From assembly GCF_010906925.1 (NCBI RefSeq), contig NZ_VTVE01000002.1, positions 124,001 through 188,000 on the forward strand: a stretch of DNA of 64,000 nt, written 5' to 3'. Numbering within the stretch: the stretch's first letter is position 1; each line of letters opens with the position of its first letter. Made by a program: the position numbers and the translations under genes. Source of the stretch: Pseudobutyrivibrio xylanivorans (GTDB taxonomy: Bacteria; Bacillota; Clostridia; Lachnospirales; Lachnospiraceae). The notes beneath the pieces are model-generated. The model was not told the origin of the DNA. It was given only the letters and a program-made list of their open reading frames with translations, and ran no database searches. Positions 23,048-31,490 of this stretch are shown here, piece after piece.

Positions 23048-24967
23048 ATGTTTGAATATTGTCTACTGATTATTTCTGTGGAAATATATAGCATTTACAA
23101 TGGATACGGCGAGGATTTCTCTGCTGGCTCCTTTATTTTAAATGCTCTTTTTTCCCATACTAGAATCATTATCCTAGCTATTATTGCTATCCAAATTCTT
23201 TTCCACGCCTTAAGAAAATTCAAAAAATATATAGACTACGGTAGTGTTCTTCTTGCCCTAGTATCAATCTGCCTTTTCCTAGCCTTTGGAAGTTTTTGGG
23301 AGAAAAATTCCACCAACACGCTTCTGATAATTTTCCTTGCAATTATGACTCTTTGCGCTATCCAGCCTAACAAGTTTTCTTTTTATTATTTTCTACTTCT
23401 TGGAATCATTATTTATCTCATTCCAGTCAGACAAGAGCCTATCAACTGGACTCCTGTAACTGATAAAGCAAGTGTTGTAATAGACAATGTTTCCTACTAT
23501 TTTTCAAACATCTTAGGGACAGATAAATACACTACCGGCTACAGCAGCCTTACAAACTCTGGCAATCAGCTGAAGATTTCTGATACAACGCAGCTTATTA
23601 TCACTACAAACAACCTGCCTTATTTCATATTCTTCGATGAGACTACCTCAAAGAGAATGAAGCAGGCCAAAACACTATATTTAGCAGGAACAGATTCTAC
23701 AGATATCTCACATCTTGTAGAATTTGCAAACCTTCTATGGAGAAACGACGTGGATGAAGAAACAGCCGCTCTTTTTTCCACCATTTCTGACCTTTCGCTA
23801 GAATATTCTTTTCTCACCACAAGGGATGAAATTGCCCCTATTAATACCATTAGGCTCACTGATGAAAATGGCAATCCTCTTCAGAAGAACGATAAGAAAC
23901 ATCAAAAGGGATATACTCTTAGCGCCATCTATTTAGACATAGATTATGGTAATCCATATCTTATGGACCTTTATAGAAATCCTGTTTCATCAGATTCTTA
24001 CCTGAATTATGACAGCTGTTGTGATTATCTAAAATCGCTGTACGATATTAATTTTTCAAAGATAATTTCGGAAGATGCCTATAACGACACCGTAGAAAAT
24101 CTTCAGAATGTAACTGTCGACTACTTAGATACAGATGGTGCCACAGAGAGAATGATATCTCTTGCCTCCACTGTGGCTGGTGATTACGCCAGTGATTTTG
24201 ATAAATGCAAGGCCATCGAGAATTATTTGCGCCAGTATACCTACTCTACAGATTTAGATGCAGATGCTGTAGAAGCTGATATGAATGAAGCTGCTGGCAT
24301 GAGCATGCTAGCAGACAACTTTTTGTTTGACACTGGAAAGGGATACTGCGTCCACTATACTTCCTCAATGGTAATGCTACTTCGCCTATCAGGTATCCCT
24401 GCCAGGGCAGCAAGCGGATTCTACTATCAGTTCCCCCTTGATGCAGCCAGCAGTTATAATGTTTCGGCAGCCTGTGCCCACACCTGGCCAGAGGCTTATA
24501 TAAAAAATGTTGGTTGGGTTCCTTTTGAGCCAACCAGCCAATTTATCCCTGCCGAATATCGCTCATGGAGAAAGCAGCTTGAAAAGGATACAGGCTCTGT
24601 AGATGCTCCAGCAGTTCCTGCTATTCCAGATACAATTGAAGACGATGCCTCTACAGAATCTATCAAAGCTTTTCATGTAGCAAAAATCATCGCGGTTATT
24701 TTTGCCAGCCTAGTAGGTCTTTTAGTTATGGTCCTCCTAGGTCTTAAAATCTTTTACAAACTTCGCTACATTCTTGCCAGCCCTGAGCGCAAGCTGGAGC
24801 TAGATGTACAGCAGATAAAAAAGACTATACAAAAGAATACTGACGAAGATATTTATGACAGAGGATTACTTTCGGATTATGTAAAAATGGCACCATCCTA
24901 TATTCAGGATGATGCCAAGAGAATGTTTGAATTGTATTATAAGGTAAAATATGGTGGCAAATCCTAG
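23048..24967 (+). CDS. Membrane-bound transglutaminase-like protein
   Basis: About 640 aa: five or six N-terminal transmembrane helices (to about 155), an external region, a transglutaminase-like cysteine protease domain with Cys434 (GKGYCVHYTSSM), His478 (AHTWPEAY) and the downstream FEPT, then one more helix (about 545-570) and a cytoplasmic tail of the DUF4129 kind. The start is uncertain: the frame is open upstream into the DUF58 gene with no good ribosome-binding site; a TTG at 23027 and the ATG at 23048 are both possible, and I give the ATG. It may be a protease, transamidase or peptide ligase. Its last four bases overlap the convergent gene. Confidence 0.85.
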   Translation: MFEYCLLIISVEIYSIYNGYGEDFSAGSFILNALFSHTRIIILAIIAIQILFHALRKFKKYIDYGSVLLALVSICLFLAFGSFWEKNSTNTLLIIFLAIMTLCAIQPNKFSFYYFLLLGIIIYLIPVRQEPINWTPVTDKASVVIDNVSYYFSNILGTDKYTTGYSSLTNSGNQLKISDTTQLIITTNNLPYFIFFDETTSKRMKQAKTLYLAGTDSTDISHLVEFANLLWRNDVDEETAALFSTISDLSLEYSFLTTRDEIAPINTIRLTDENGNPLQKNDKKHQKGYTLSAIYLDIDYGNPYLMDLYRNPVSSDSYLNYDSCCDYLKSLYDINFSKIISEDAYNDTVENLQNVTVDYLDTDGATERMISLASTVAGDYASDFDKCKAIENYLRQYTYSTDLDADAVEADMNEAAGMSMLADNFLFDTGKGYCVHYTSSMVMLLRLSGIPARAASGFYYQFPLDAASSYNVSAACAHTWPEAYIKNVGWVPFEPTSQFIPAEYRSWRKQLEKDTGSVDAPAVPAIPDTIEDDASTESIKAFHVAKIIAVIFASLVGLLVMVLLGLKIFYKLRYILASPERKLELDVQQIKKTIQKNTDEDIYDRGLLSDYVKMAPSYIQDDAKRMFELYYKVKYGGKS

Positions 24968-25236
24968 ACCTTTTTATAAGCTGCAGCCTTTTTTGCCAAC
25001 TCCACCTCGCATTTCATGCGAACATTAAGTATCTCAATCTGCTGATTAACAAGGGCTTCTTTTGCCTCATCAGTCTCAGCCATAGCCTTCATAGTCTCTA
25101 CCGACTCATACATATTCTCATATTGAGATACCTTGTTATTATATTCATTCTTAAGCATTGAAGGCACTTCAACTGTTTTAAAAATACTATCTACAGTATT
25201 GTGGACCTCAAGCATTTTATTGTATAGTTCCTGCAA
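24964..25236 (-). CDS. Small helical protein of unknown function
   Basis: A 90-aa all-helical, charged protein (MQELYNKMLEVHNTVDSIF, then two long amphipathic helices), probably a coiled coil. It starts 5 bases after murF with a TTG codon (an ATG seven codons later is an alternative) and converges with the transglutaminase gene over 4 bases. I do not recognise the family. Codon use and its tight position in the ddl-murF operon support it as real. Confidence 0.6.
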   Translation of the reverse strand: MQELYNKMLEVHNTVDSIFKTVEVPSMLKNEYNNKVSQYENMYESVETMKAMAETDEAKEALVNQQIEILNVRMKCEVELAKKAAAYKKV

Positions 25237-25241
25237 TTCTC

Positions 25242-26621
25242 TTATCCTACTTTATTTTTAATCGCCTCAACAACAGTTGAAAAATTCATAAAGTGTGATG
25301 CCTTTACAAGGATTGTATCTCCGCTTCTGATGATAGGGATTAGATCCTCAAGCATTCCCTCTACTGTCTTGTAGTGGTGAGCCATGCAAGAGCTATTCTT
25401 CTGGCTGAGAGATTTGTTGATTTCCTCAGAAAGCTCTCCCACTGTGAATACATATCCGATGTGATTCTCCTCAAGTGACTGGCCTATCTCGTAGTGGAGC
25501 TTGCGCTCGTCGCTGCCAAGCTCTCCCATGTCCCCAAGGACTGCAATAGTTCTGCCAGATGCCTTGCCAAGGACCTGAATAGAAGCCTTCATTGAAACTG
25601 GGTTGGCATTGTAGCAATCGTCGATGATTGTCACCTCTCGAACCTTAATTATATTGTTTCGGCCTGCGATTGTACCTGCATTTTCAAGGCCTCTCTTGAT
25701 ATCTGAAACTGAAAGTCCAAGCTCTCTTCCAACTGCAGCTGCTGCAAGTCCATTCATTACATTGTGAGTACCTGGAAGAGGGATGATTACTTCAAATGAA
25801 TCGGAACCAATACTAACCACTGCCTTGGTACCAGTAATTCCATCAGCCTCCACATCTGTAGCGCTGATTTCCTGTCCATTAAGGCCATAGAATATTTTCT
25901 TTTGACCAAAAGTCTCTGCACCAATCAGCTTGTCGTCATCACCATTTAAGATAACAACTCCATTTGATGGCATGTGCTCAAAGACCTCTGTCTTTGCTCT
26001 TAAGATACCATCTCTATCCTTTAAAAATTCTAAATGGCACTGACCAATATTTGTCATTACCACGTAGTCTGGCTTTGCAATGTCGCCAAGGCGATGCATC
26101 TCGCCAAAATCTGAGATACCCATCTCAACTACTGCCACCTGATGCTCTGGCTTGATGCGGCAGATTGTAAGTGGAAGTCCAATCTCGTTATTAAAGTTGC
26201 CCTCTGTCTTAAGTACCTTGTATTTGGTCTCAAGAACAGATGTAATCATTTCCTTTGTACTAGTCTTTCCTACGCTTCCTATAACTCCAATTACTGGAAT
26301 TTTAAGCTGCATTCTGTATGCTGTAGCAATCTGCTTAAGAGCTATCTTTGTATCTTCTACAATAATATAAGGACCTGATGGGTTATTAAGACGACGCTCC
26401 GAAAGTGATGCAAGCGCCCCTTTAGAAAAAGCATCCTCAATAAAATCATGTCCGTCTACCCTAGCCCCAACCATTGGAATAAACAGAAAATCTTTTTCAA
26501 TTTTACGGTTATCATTAACCGCGCCTTGAATTTCCTTATCCTTAAGAGCCTCCTTGCCCTCAGGGATAATCAGCTGCCCATCTACAACCTGAGCAACATA
26601 AGCCAATGTCATATTCTTCAT
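25242..26621 (-). CDS. murF: UDP-N-acetylmuramoyl-tripeptide--D-alanyl-D-alanine ligase
   Basis: A 459-aa Mur ligase: N-terminal UDP-binding domain, ATP loop IGSVGKTSTKEM (113-124), central domain with EMGISDFGEM and TNIGQCHLEF, and a C-terminal domain with DDCYNANPVSMKAS. It adds the D-Ala-D-Ala dipeptide, the product of Ddl encoded 26 bases upstream. Confidence 0.95.
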   Translation of the reverse strand: MKNMTLAYVAQVVDGQLIIPEGKEALKDKEIQGAVNDNRKIEKDFLFIPMVGARVDGHDFIEDAFSKGALASLSERRLNNPSGPYIIVEDTKIALKQIATAYRMQLKIPVIGVIGSVGKTSTKEMITSVLETKYKVLKTEGNFNNEIGLPLTICRIKPEHQVAVVEMGISDFGEMHRLGDIAKPDYVVMTNIGQCHLEFLKDRDGILRAKTEVFEHMPSNGVVILNGDDDKLIGAETFGQKKIFYGLNGQEISATDVEADGITGTKAVVSIGSDSFEVIIPLPGTHNVMNGLAAAAVGRELGLSVSDIKRGLENAGTIAGRNNIIKVREVTIIDDCYNANPVSMKASIQVLGKASGRTIAVLGDMGELGSDERKLHYEIGQSLEENHIGYVFTVGELSEEINKSLSQKNSSCMAHHYKTVEGMLEDLIPIIRSGDTILVKASHFMNFSTVVEAIKNKVG

Positions 26622-26647
26622 ATACTGCGTCTCTCTACTTCTATATC

Positions 26648-27691
26648 CTATCTATATTTCTTCAGTGAAACCTGAATCAAATGCTCACATAAATCTTCAA
26701 AATCCATGCCAACCTGAGCTGCCTCTTGAGGAAGAAGACTAGTAGGTGTCATACCAGGAAGTGTATTAGCCTCAAGGCAGTACATATTTCCATCCTCATC
26801 CATCATGAAATCCATGCGGGCATATGTTGTAAGTCCAAGTGAAACAAATGCCTTCTCAGCAAACTTTTGCATCTGAGCAGTTGCCTCAGGGCTGATTTCA
26901 GCAGGACATGTCTCAACAGCAGATCCTGCTGCATATTTATTCTTATAATCATAAAATCCCTGCTTTGGAGCAATCTCAATTACAGGAAGGGCCTTGCCCT
27001 CGATAACACCATCAGAGAACTCACGTCCCTTGATGAACTGCTCGATAACTACCTCATCTTCCCACTCAAATGCAGCATCAAGTGCAGCATCAAGTTCTGT
27101 AGGATTTTCAACAATAGTAACTCCAATTGATGAGCCACCACAATTTGGCTTTACAATGCAAGGATACTTTTCAAACTTAAATCCTGCTCTATCCTCTTTT
27201 TTAAGAGATGTTCCAGCAGGTGTTGGCACGCCAACTCTTTCAAATACATTTTTTGTGAGCTGCTTGCTCATTGAAATAGCACTAGAAACATAATCATTTC
27301 CAGTGTATTTGATTCCATATAAGTCAAAAGCTGCCTGAACTTTACCGCTCTCACCATCGCCACCGTGAAGAGCCATAAAAACAATATCTGCCATCTGGCA
27401 AATCTTGATTACATTTGGTCCAAAAAAGCTTGGACTCTTGTCTGCACGACTTGCAATAATAGCATCAATATCTGGTGCTTCTGTAGGAATATCAGCCACC
27501 TTTACAGAGTTAGCCTCACTGTTTTCAAAAATATCAGTAACATCACACTCTGCATCAGAATATCCCATAAAAACATCAAGCACTAACGCTCTATGGCCTC
27601 TATTTCTAAGGGCCTTTGCAACCATTGTGCCTGATTTAAATGATACATCTCTCTCTGAGCTAAGTCCGCCAGCTAAAACTACTATATCCAT
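26648..27691 (-). CDS. ddl: D-alanine--D-alanine ligase
   Basis: A 347-aa ATP-grasp ligase: AGGLSSERDVSFKSG near the N-terminus, ALHGGDGESGKVQ, KPNCGGSSIGV, and the metal-binding end ARMDFMMDEDGNMYCLEANTLPGMT. It makes D-Ala-D-Ala for MurF. The N-terminal Tyr/Phe that marks drug-related D-Ala-D-Lac enzymes is not obvious, so a housekeeping Ddl is most likely. A plausible promoter (TTGTTT, 17 bases, TATATT) lies just upstream. Confidence 0.94.
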   Translation of the reverse strand: MDIVVLAGGLSSERDVSFKSGTMVAKALRNRGHRALVLDVFMGYSDAECDVTDIFENSEANSVKVADIPTEAPDIDAIIASRADKSPSFFGPNVIKICQMADIVFMALHGGDGESGKVQAAFDLYGIKYTGNDYVSSAISMSKQLTKNVFERVGVPTPAGTSLKKEDRAGFKFEKYPCIVKPNCGGSSIGVTIVENPTELDAALDAAFEWEDEVVIEQFIKGREFSDGVIEGKALPVIEIAPKQGFYDYKNKYAAGSAVETCPAEISPEATAQMQKFAEKAFVSLGLTTYARMDFMMDEDGNMYCLEANTLPGMTPTSLLPQEAAQVGMDFEDLCEHLIQVSLKKYR

Positions 27692-27765
27692 TTATCTATA
27701 CCTCTTTAAATTATTTAAAGCTTTTCTCCTCGATTAATATAGTATTTTGGTGTAAAAAAAACAAG

Positions 27766-28638
27766 TCACCCAGCCTTTCTATAATTATGAAGATAATTGA
27801 CCATCTTCTGTGATGCCAGGATAAACTCGTCGATAACTAGTGCCCCTTCTCTATCATTCGCCGCGTCAAATAATTCTTTTTGAATCTGAAGTCCATGATA
27901 AAGAATTCTCGAATCTAGGGCCTCCGCTATTTTCACCAACAAATAATTGACGCATTTTTGCGCCTTGCAGTAATCCTTCTTACTGAGCAGTACCTTGGCA
28001 AATGTAGCAGATATTACCTTGCATCTTTGGATATGATAATCCGTATTTCTTTTTAAACTGTACTTCATGAGAGCCGCCATAAGTTTCTCTGCAAACTCCA
28101 GCTCTCCCAACTCATAGTGCCCCTTGGCATATTCAAAAATAATCATATGCTCTATCCTCGTGAGATGAAGCATATGCAAATCTTCTATCTTTGGTATTTT
28201 TCTCCCCTTCTCAAATAATTCAATACATCTATCTATATATTCCTCAATACTCATGCCCCTTTTTCTCATACAAATGAGATAGCCTAGTGCGTAGTATTGT
28301 TGGTGTTCCACATTGTCTTTTATCATTAGTTCTTCAAATCTTTTTAACTTTCGTTCAAGTATTTCCTCTCGCCCGTCATGAATGGCTGCCAGAAGCTCGT
28401 CCTTTGCCTTATGAAAATCATATATTTCATTCATAGGCAGTTCCTCGTAGGTAAAACCAAATTGCTCGAAAATGGAGTCGAGCCTTGCAAACAACTCTAG
28501 TCTTGGAAATTCTAATCCACATTCAATTCTAGAAATAGTTGATGTCGCGCATCCTGCTTTCAATGCTAATTCTTCTTGAGTAAGATTTGCCGCTCGTCTG
28601 AAGTAGGCCAACTGAAAACCGAATACAGTTTTATTCAT
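27766..28638 (-). CDS. XRE-family helix-turn-helix regulator with TPR-like C-terminus
   Basis: A 290-aa protein. The HTH_3 domain (7-63) reads FQLAYFRRAANLTQEELALKAGCATSTISRIECG; the remainder is a series of helix pairs like those of Rgg/PlcR-type (RRNPP) peptide-sensing regulators. No signalling-peptide gene is evident beside it. AGGAGG precedes the ATG. Target genes are unknown. Confidence 0.82.
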   Translation of the reverse strand: MNKTVFGFQLAYFRRAANLTQEELALKAGCATSTISRIECGLEFPRLELFARLDSIFEQFGFTYEELPMNEIYDFHKAKDELLAAIHDGREEILERKLKRFEELMIKDNVEHQQYYALGYLICMRKRGMSIEEYIDRCIELFEKGRKIPKIEDLHMLHLTRIEHMIIFEYAKGHYELGELEFAEKLMAALMKYSLKRNTDYHIQRCKVISATFAKVLLSKKDYCKAQKCVNYLLVKIAEALDSRILYHGLQIQKELFDAANDREGALVIDEFILASQKMVNYLHNYRKAG

Positions 28639-28734
28639 AAAAATACCTCCTAAAGATAAAACACAGAACCGAATTCCAATTCTATCATTAGGAGGTTAAA
28701 ATTCTTTGAACTTTTCTTTATGAAAATTTGAACT

Positions 28735-29268
28735 CTAGAACTCTGGCTCTATAAGACCATAAGCTCCATTTTTTCTCTTGTAAACTACATTAATCTCGTC
28801 TGTATCTGCATTTCTAAACATGAAGAAGTCATGTCCTAGCATCTCCATTTCAAGGCAAGCATCCTCAGCATACATTGGCTTCATATCAAATGTTTTCTTA
28901 CGAATAATCTGAATTGATTCTTCTTCGCCTACCTTCTCTTCGATGAAATCCTGTGCGAAAATCACACGAGAATCTGACTGCTTTTTGTCGATGATTTTGT
29001 TTCTGTGTTTTTTAAGCTGCGCTTCAAGTGTATTAGTAACTGCCTCGATAGATGCATACATATCAGATGTAACTTCTTCAGCCCTCAAGTAACTTCCCTT
29101 CATAGGGATTGTAACCTCTATTTTCTGACGTCCTTTCTCCACGTCTAGCGTTACGATTGCTTCCGTATCCTTGTTAAAGTACTTGTCTAATTTTTTGAAA
29201 CGCTCCTCCACAGCGTCCTTGAGACCTTGGGTTAATTCGATGTTCTTTCCTGTGATTGTTGTTTTCAT
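28735..29268 (-). CDS. hpf: Long-form ribosome hibernation promoting factor
   Basis: A 177-aa HPF: N-terminal S30AE domain (1-100, KTTITGKNIELTQGLKDAVEERFKKLDKYF) and C-terminal dimerisation domain (about 120-177, IIRKKTFDMKPMYAEDACLEMEMLGHDFFMFRN). Long HPF alone drives 100S ribosome dimers in stationary phase. Its upstream region is dense in repeats of a short motif (separate entry). Confidence 0.95.
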   Translation of the reverse strand: MKTTITGKNIELTQGLKDAVEERFKKLDKYFNKDTEAIVTLDVEKGRQKIEVTIPMKGSYLRAEEVTSDMYASIEAVTNTLEAQLKKHRNKIIDKKQSDSRVIFAQDFIEEKVGEEESIQIIRKKTFDMKPMYAEDACLEMEMLGHDFFMFRNADTDEINVVYKRKNGAYGLIEPEF

Positions 29269-29353
29269 GATGTCGTACCCCTTTACATGTGGATTTGATA
29301 TACTAGAGGTATCAATTAGAAGTGATACTTTTGAATTGGTATATCATGTAAAT

Positions 29354-29382
29354 AGTATATCAATTGCATGGTAAAACCACAA
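29354..29382 (-). promoter_or_regulatory. Candidate hpf promoter
   Basis: Minus-strand TTGTGG (29377-29382), 17-base spacer, TATACT (29354-29359). The -10 lies in one of the GTATATC repeats described in the findings. Confidence 0.45.
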
Positions 29383-29454
29383 GGCATTTATCAGATTATT
29401 AATAATTATTTTATAAATTGTATACGCTATTAGCTATTGACAAAGGAGAATTCA

Positions 29455-30186
29455 ATGAAAAAGACAGCTATCATCACTGGAGCCAGCAGAGGAATAGGAA
29501 AAGCTATCGCCGAAGCCCTAGCAAAAGAAGGATATCATCTGGCCCTTTTCTGCCATAAAAATATGGATTTACTTCAAAAGCTGGCTGAGGATTTATCCAA
29601 TGAATATCACATCCAGGTCTACACCTACTGTGGTGATATAGCAGATTCTGATTTTACTATCGCCTCATGCAAGGATGCCCTAGAAAAGCTTGGCCAAGTA
29701 GATGTGCTTGTAAACAATGCAGGCAAGGCCTCTATAGGTCTTCTTACTGATATGTCTGTAGATGATTGGGATAGCATGATTGGCACCAATCTCTCTCCAC
29801 TTTTTTATACATCAAAAGTTGTGGTCCCTGCCATGGTAAGCAAAAAGTCTGGAAATATCATAAACATCAGCTCTATATGGGGCACTGTAGGTGCCAGCTG
29901 TGAGGTTGCATACTCTGCTACAAAGGGTGGTGTCAATTCATTTACAAAGGCCCTTGCTAAGGAGCTTGCTCCAAATGGTATATCTGTTAATGCCATTGCT
30001 TGCGGCGTAGTTGACACTGACATGAACTCTCAGCTTTCTCCTGAGGAAAAATCAGAGCTTGCTGAGGAAATTCCTGCTGGAAAATTCTGCTTACCAGAAG
30101 AAATAGCCCAGGTAGTTTTGAGCATAATAAATGCCCCATCATATATGACAGGGCAAATAATAGGCGTAGATGGAGGATATATCTAA
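29455..30186 (+). CDS. SDR-family oxidoreductase (FabG-like)
   Basis: A 243-aa Rossmann enzyme with TGASRGIG (8-15), NNAG near 88, Ser near 140 and Tyr153-x3-Lys157 (YSATKGG), ending in TGQIIGVDGGYI. This is the 3-oxoacyl-ACP reductase type of SDR, but a single FabG-like gene outside a fatty-acid operon can act on other substrates. AAAGGAG lies six bases before the ATG. Monocistronic. Confidence 0.85.
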   Translation: MKKTAIITGASRGIGKAIAEALAKEGYHLALFCHKNMDLLQKLAEDLSNEYHIQVYTYCGDIADSDFTIASCKDALEKLGQVDVLVNNAGKASIGLLTDMSVDDWDSMIGTNLSPLFYTSKVVVPAMVSKKSGNIINISSIWGTVGASCEVAYSATKGGVNSFTKALAKELAPNGISVNAIACGVVDTDMNSQLSPEEKSELAEEIPAGKFCLPEEIAQVVLSIINAPSYMTGQIIGVDGGYI

Positions 30187-30210
30187 AACTAGAGGACTTA
30201 TAAAAACTAT

Positions 30211-30306
30211 GCCAGTTACGACAACAAGCCTTAGACTCTCTCCAGTCATCTAACACGATTTCCTTGAGAGAGCTAAGAGCTTGTTATCTACTGGCTTACA
30301 TTTTTT
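30211..30306. repeat. Long stem repeat, family 1, copy C (also terminator)
   Basis: An 85-bp stem (30211-30295) between convergent genes: GCCAGT with ACTGGC, CAACAAGC with GCTTGTT, CTCTCTC with GAGAGAG. TTTTTT follows on the plus strand and TTTTTAT on the minus strand. Read on the minus strand its arms align with copy A. Confidence 0.8.
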
Positions 30307-30329
30307 AATACATAAAGTCTCGTCTACTA

Positions 30330-31298
30330 CTAGCTCATCTCTAATATACCCTCCAGGTATTTACGGTAGTTTATAACCTCCTCCTCTGGAAATGCCACAG
30401 TGGCACCGATACCTACCAGCCATCCGTAGAGCTGAGGAGATACTGCAACAGATATGCGGGCCTTTACGTGAGATTCTCCATCTGGGCGCACATCTATCTC
30501 TGTTCCAAACTTATCAAGGACTACACCAATCAAATGCTTGGCAAATCTAATGGTGATAACCCTCTCCTCACCTGAGAACATACTGATATGCTGCTTGGCA
30601 TATTCATGAGGATTAAGCTCCTTTATTAATTCAAGTCCACCTCGATCTTCTTCCATTTCTGAAGTGGATGTCATTTTATCTACTCGATAATGTCTTATTT
30701 CACCACTTTCCTCATCAAAGGCAACAAGATAATAGTTCTCATCGTTTCGAAGCAAAAAAGCAGGGCTTACTACGTAGGTCTTTCCTCCGTGGCGTGGCTG
30801 CATCTCCTTGCTTAGGGTCCACTCCTGATATTTAAAAGACATCTTTTTATTGTTATCTATACATTGATAAATCACATCGATTGAATAGAATATCTTTTCA
30901 TTTCCTGCCTTAGGCTTGTCTGGCACTACAACCTGACGGCTAAGCTGCTCCGCATCATCAACACCCGCAAGACTTGTAATCTTTTCCACAAGCTCTCTTG
31001 TTTTCTTTTGAGATATAAACTTTGAGGCCCCCACTGCATCCACAAGAAGCTTTAGCTCTGCAAGCTCAAAGGTACGGGATCCAATATAGTATCCCTTGGT
31101 CCCCTTTATTACATCAACACCTGCATCAATAAGTGTCTCCATATCTCTATAAACGCCCTTGCGCTCGGCAGGAATACCACGCTTTTCAAGGCGTCTAGTC
31201 ATCTCAATGGCATTGATAGGATGATTCTCATCGCTTTCTTCCATGAGAATCTGATACTCATTTATTATCTTTAATTTTTGGCCTCCAACATGTGGCAT
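30330..31298 (-). CDS. WYL-domain transcriptional regulator
   Basis: A 322-aa regulator with an N-terminal winged HTH (about 8-60, TRRLEKRGIPAERKGVYRDMETL), a WYL domain (about 140-215, KMSFKYQEWTL... YYLVAFDEESGEIRHYRVDKM) and the WCX C-terminal region. Such proteins sense nucleotides or nucleic acid and often regulate stress or defence genes. A GGGAG site lies nine bases before the ATG. It diverges from murL. Confidence 0.88.
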   Translation of the reverse strand: MPHVGGQKLKIINEYQILMEESDENHPINAIEMTRRLEKRGIPAERKGVYRDMETLIDAGVDVIKGTKGYYIGSRTFELAELKLLVDAVGASKFISQKKTRELVEKITSLAGVDDAEQLSRQVVVPDKPKAGNEKIFYSIDVIYQCIDNNKKMSFKYQEWTLSKEMQPRHGGKTYVVSPAFLLRNDENYYLVAFDEESGEIRHYRVDKMTSTSEMEEDRGGLELIKELNPHEYAKQHISMFSGEERVITIRFAKHLIGVVLDKFGTEIDVRPDGESHVKARISVAVSPQLYGWLVGIGATVAFPEEEVINYRKYLEGILEMS

Positions 31299-31340
31299 AA
31301 GCTCATTCTCCCTAATGTTTTTACTTAAAGAAATTTGTGA

Positions 31341-31346
31341 TATAAT
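31341..31346 (+). promoter_or_regulatory. Candidate -10 box upstream of murL
   Basis: TATAAT at 31341-31346 preceded by TGTGA; a matching -35 is weak (TTTTTA at 17 bases). It would give a leader of about 140 bases containing a family 2 repeat. Confidence 0.35.
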
Positions 31347-31360
31347 TTGTTAGTTAAAAT

Positions 31361-31442
31361 GTTACTAATTCCATACACCCACCAAGAAGAACCCAAAAAG
31401 AGTTCCATTAGGAATGAGTGCGGGTTCCTGTGAATAGTAACT
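31361..31442. repeat. Family 2 repeat, degenerate copy 3
   Basis: About 82 bp with ends GTTACTA and CTGTGAATAGTAAC, the same right end as copies 1 and 2, and an inner GAACCC...GGGTTC stem. TTCCATTA-GAATG is shared with the other copies. It lies in the leader of murL. Confidence 0.55.
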
Positions 31443-31490
31443 ACGTATATTATAAACAATTAAAACTTATAAAGGAATTATCATATATAT

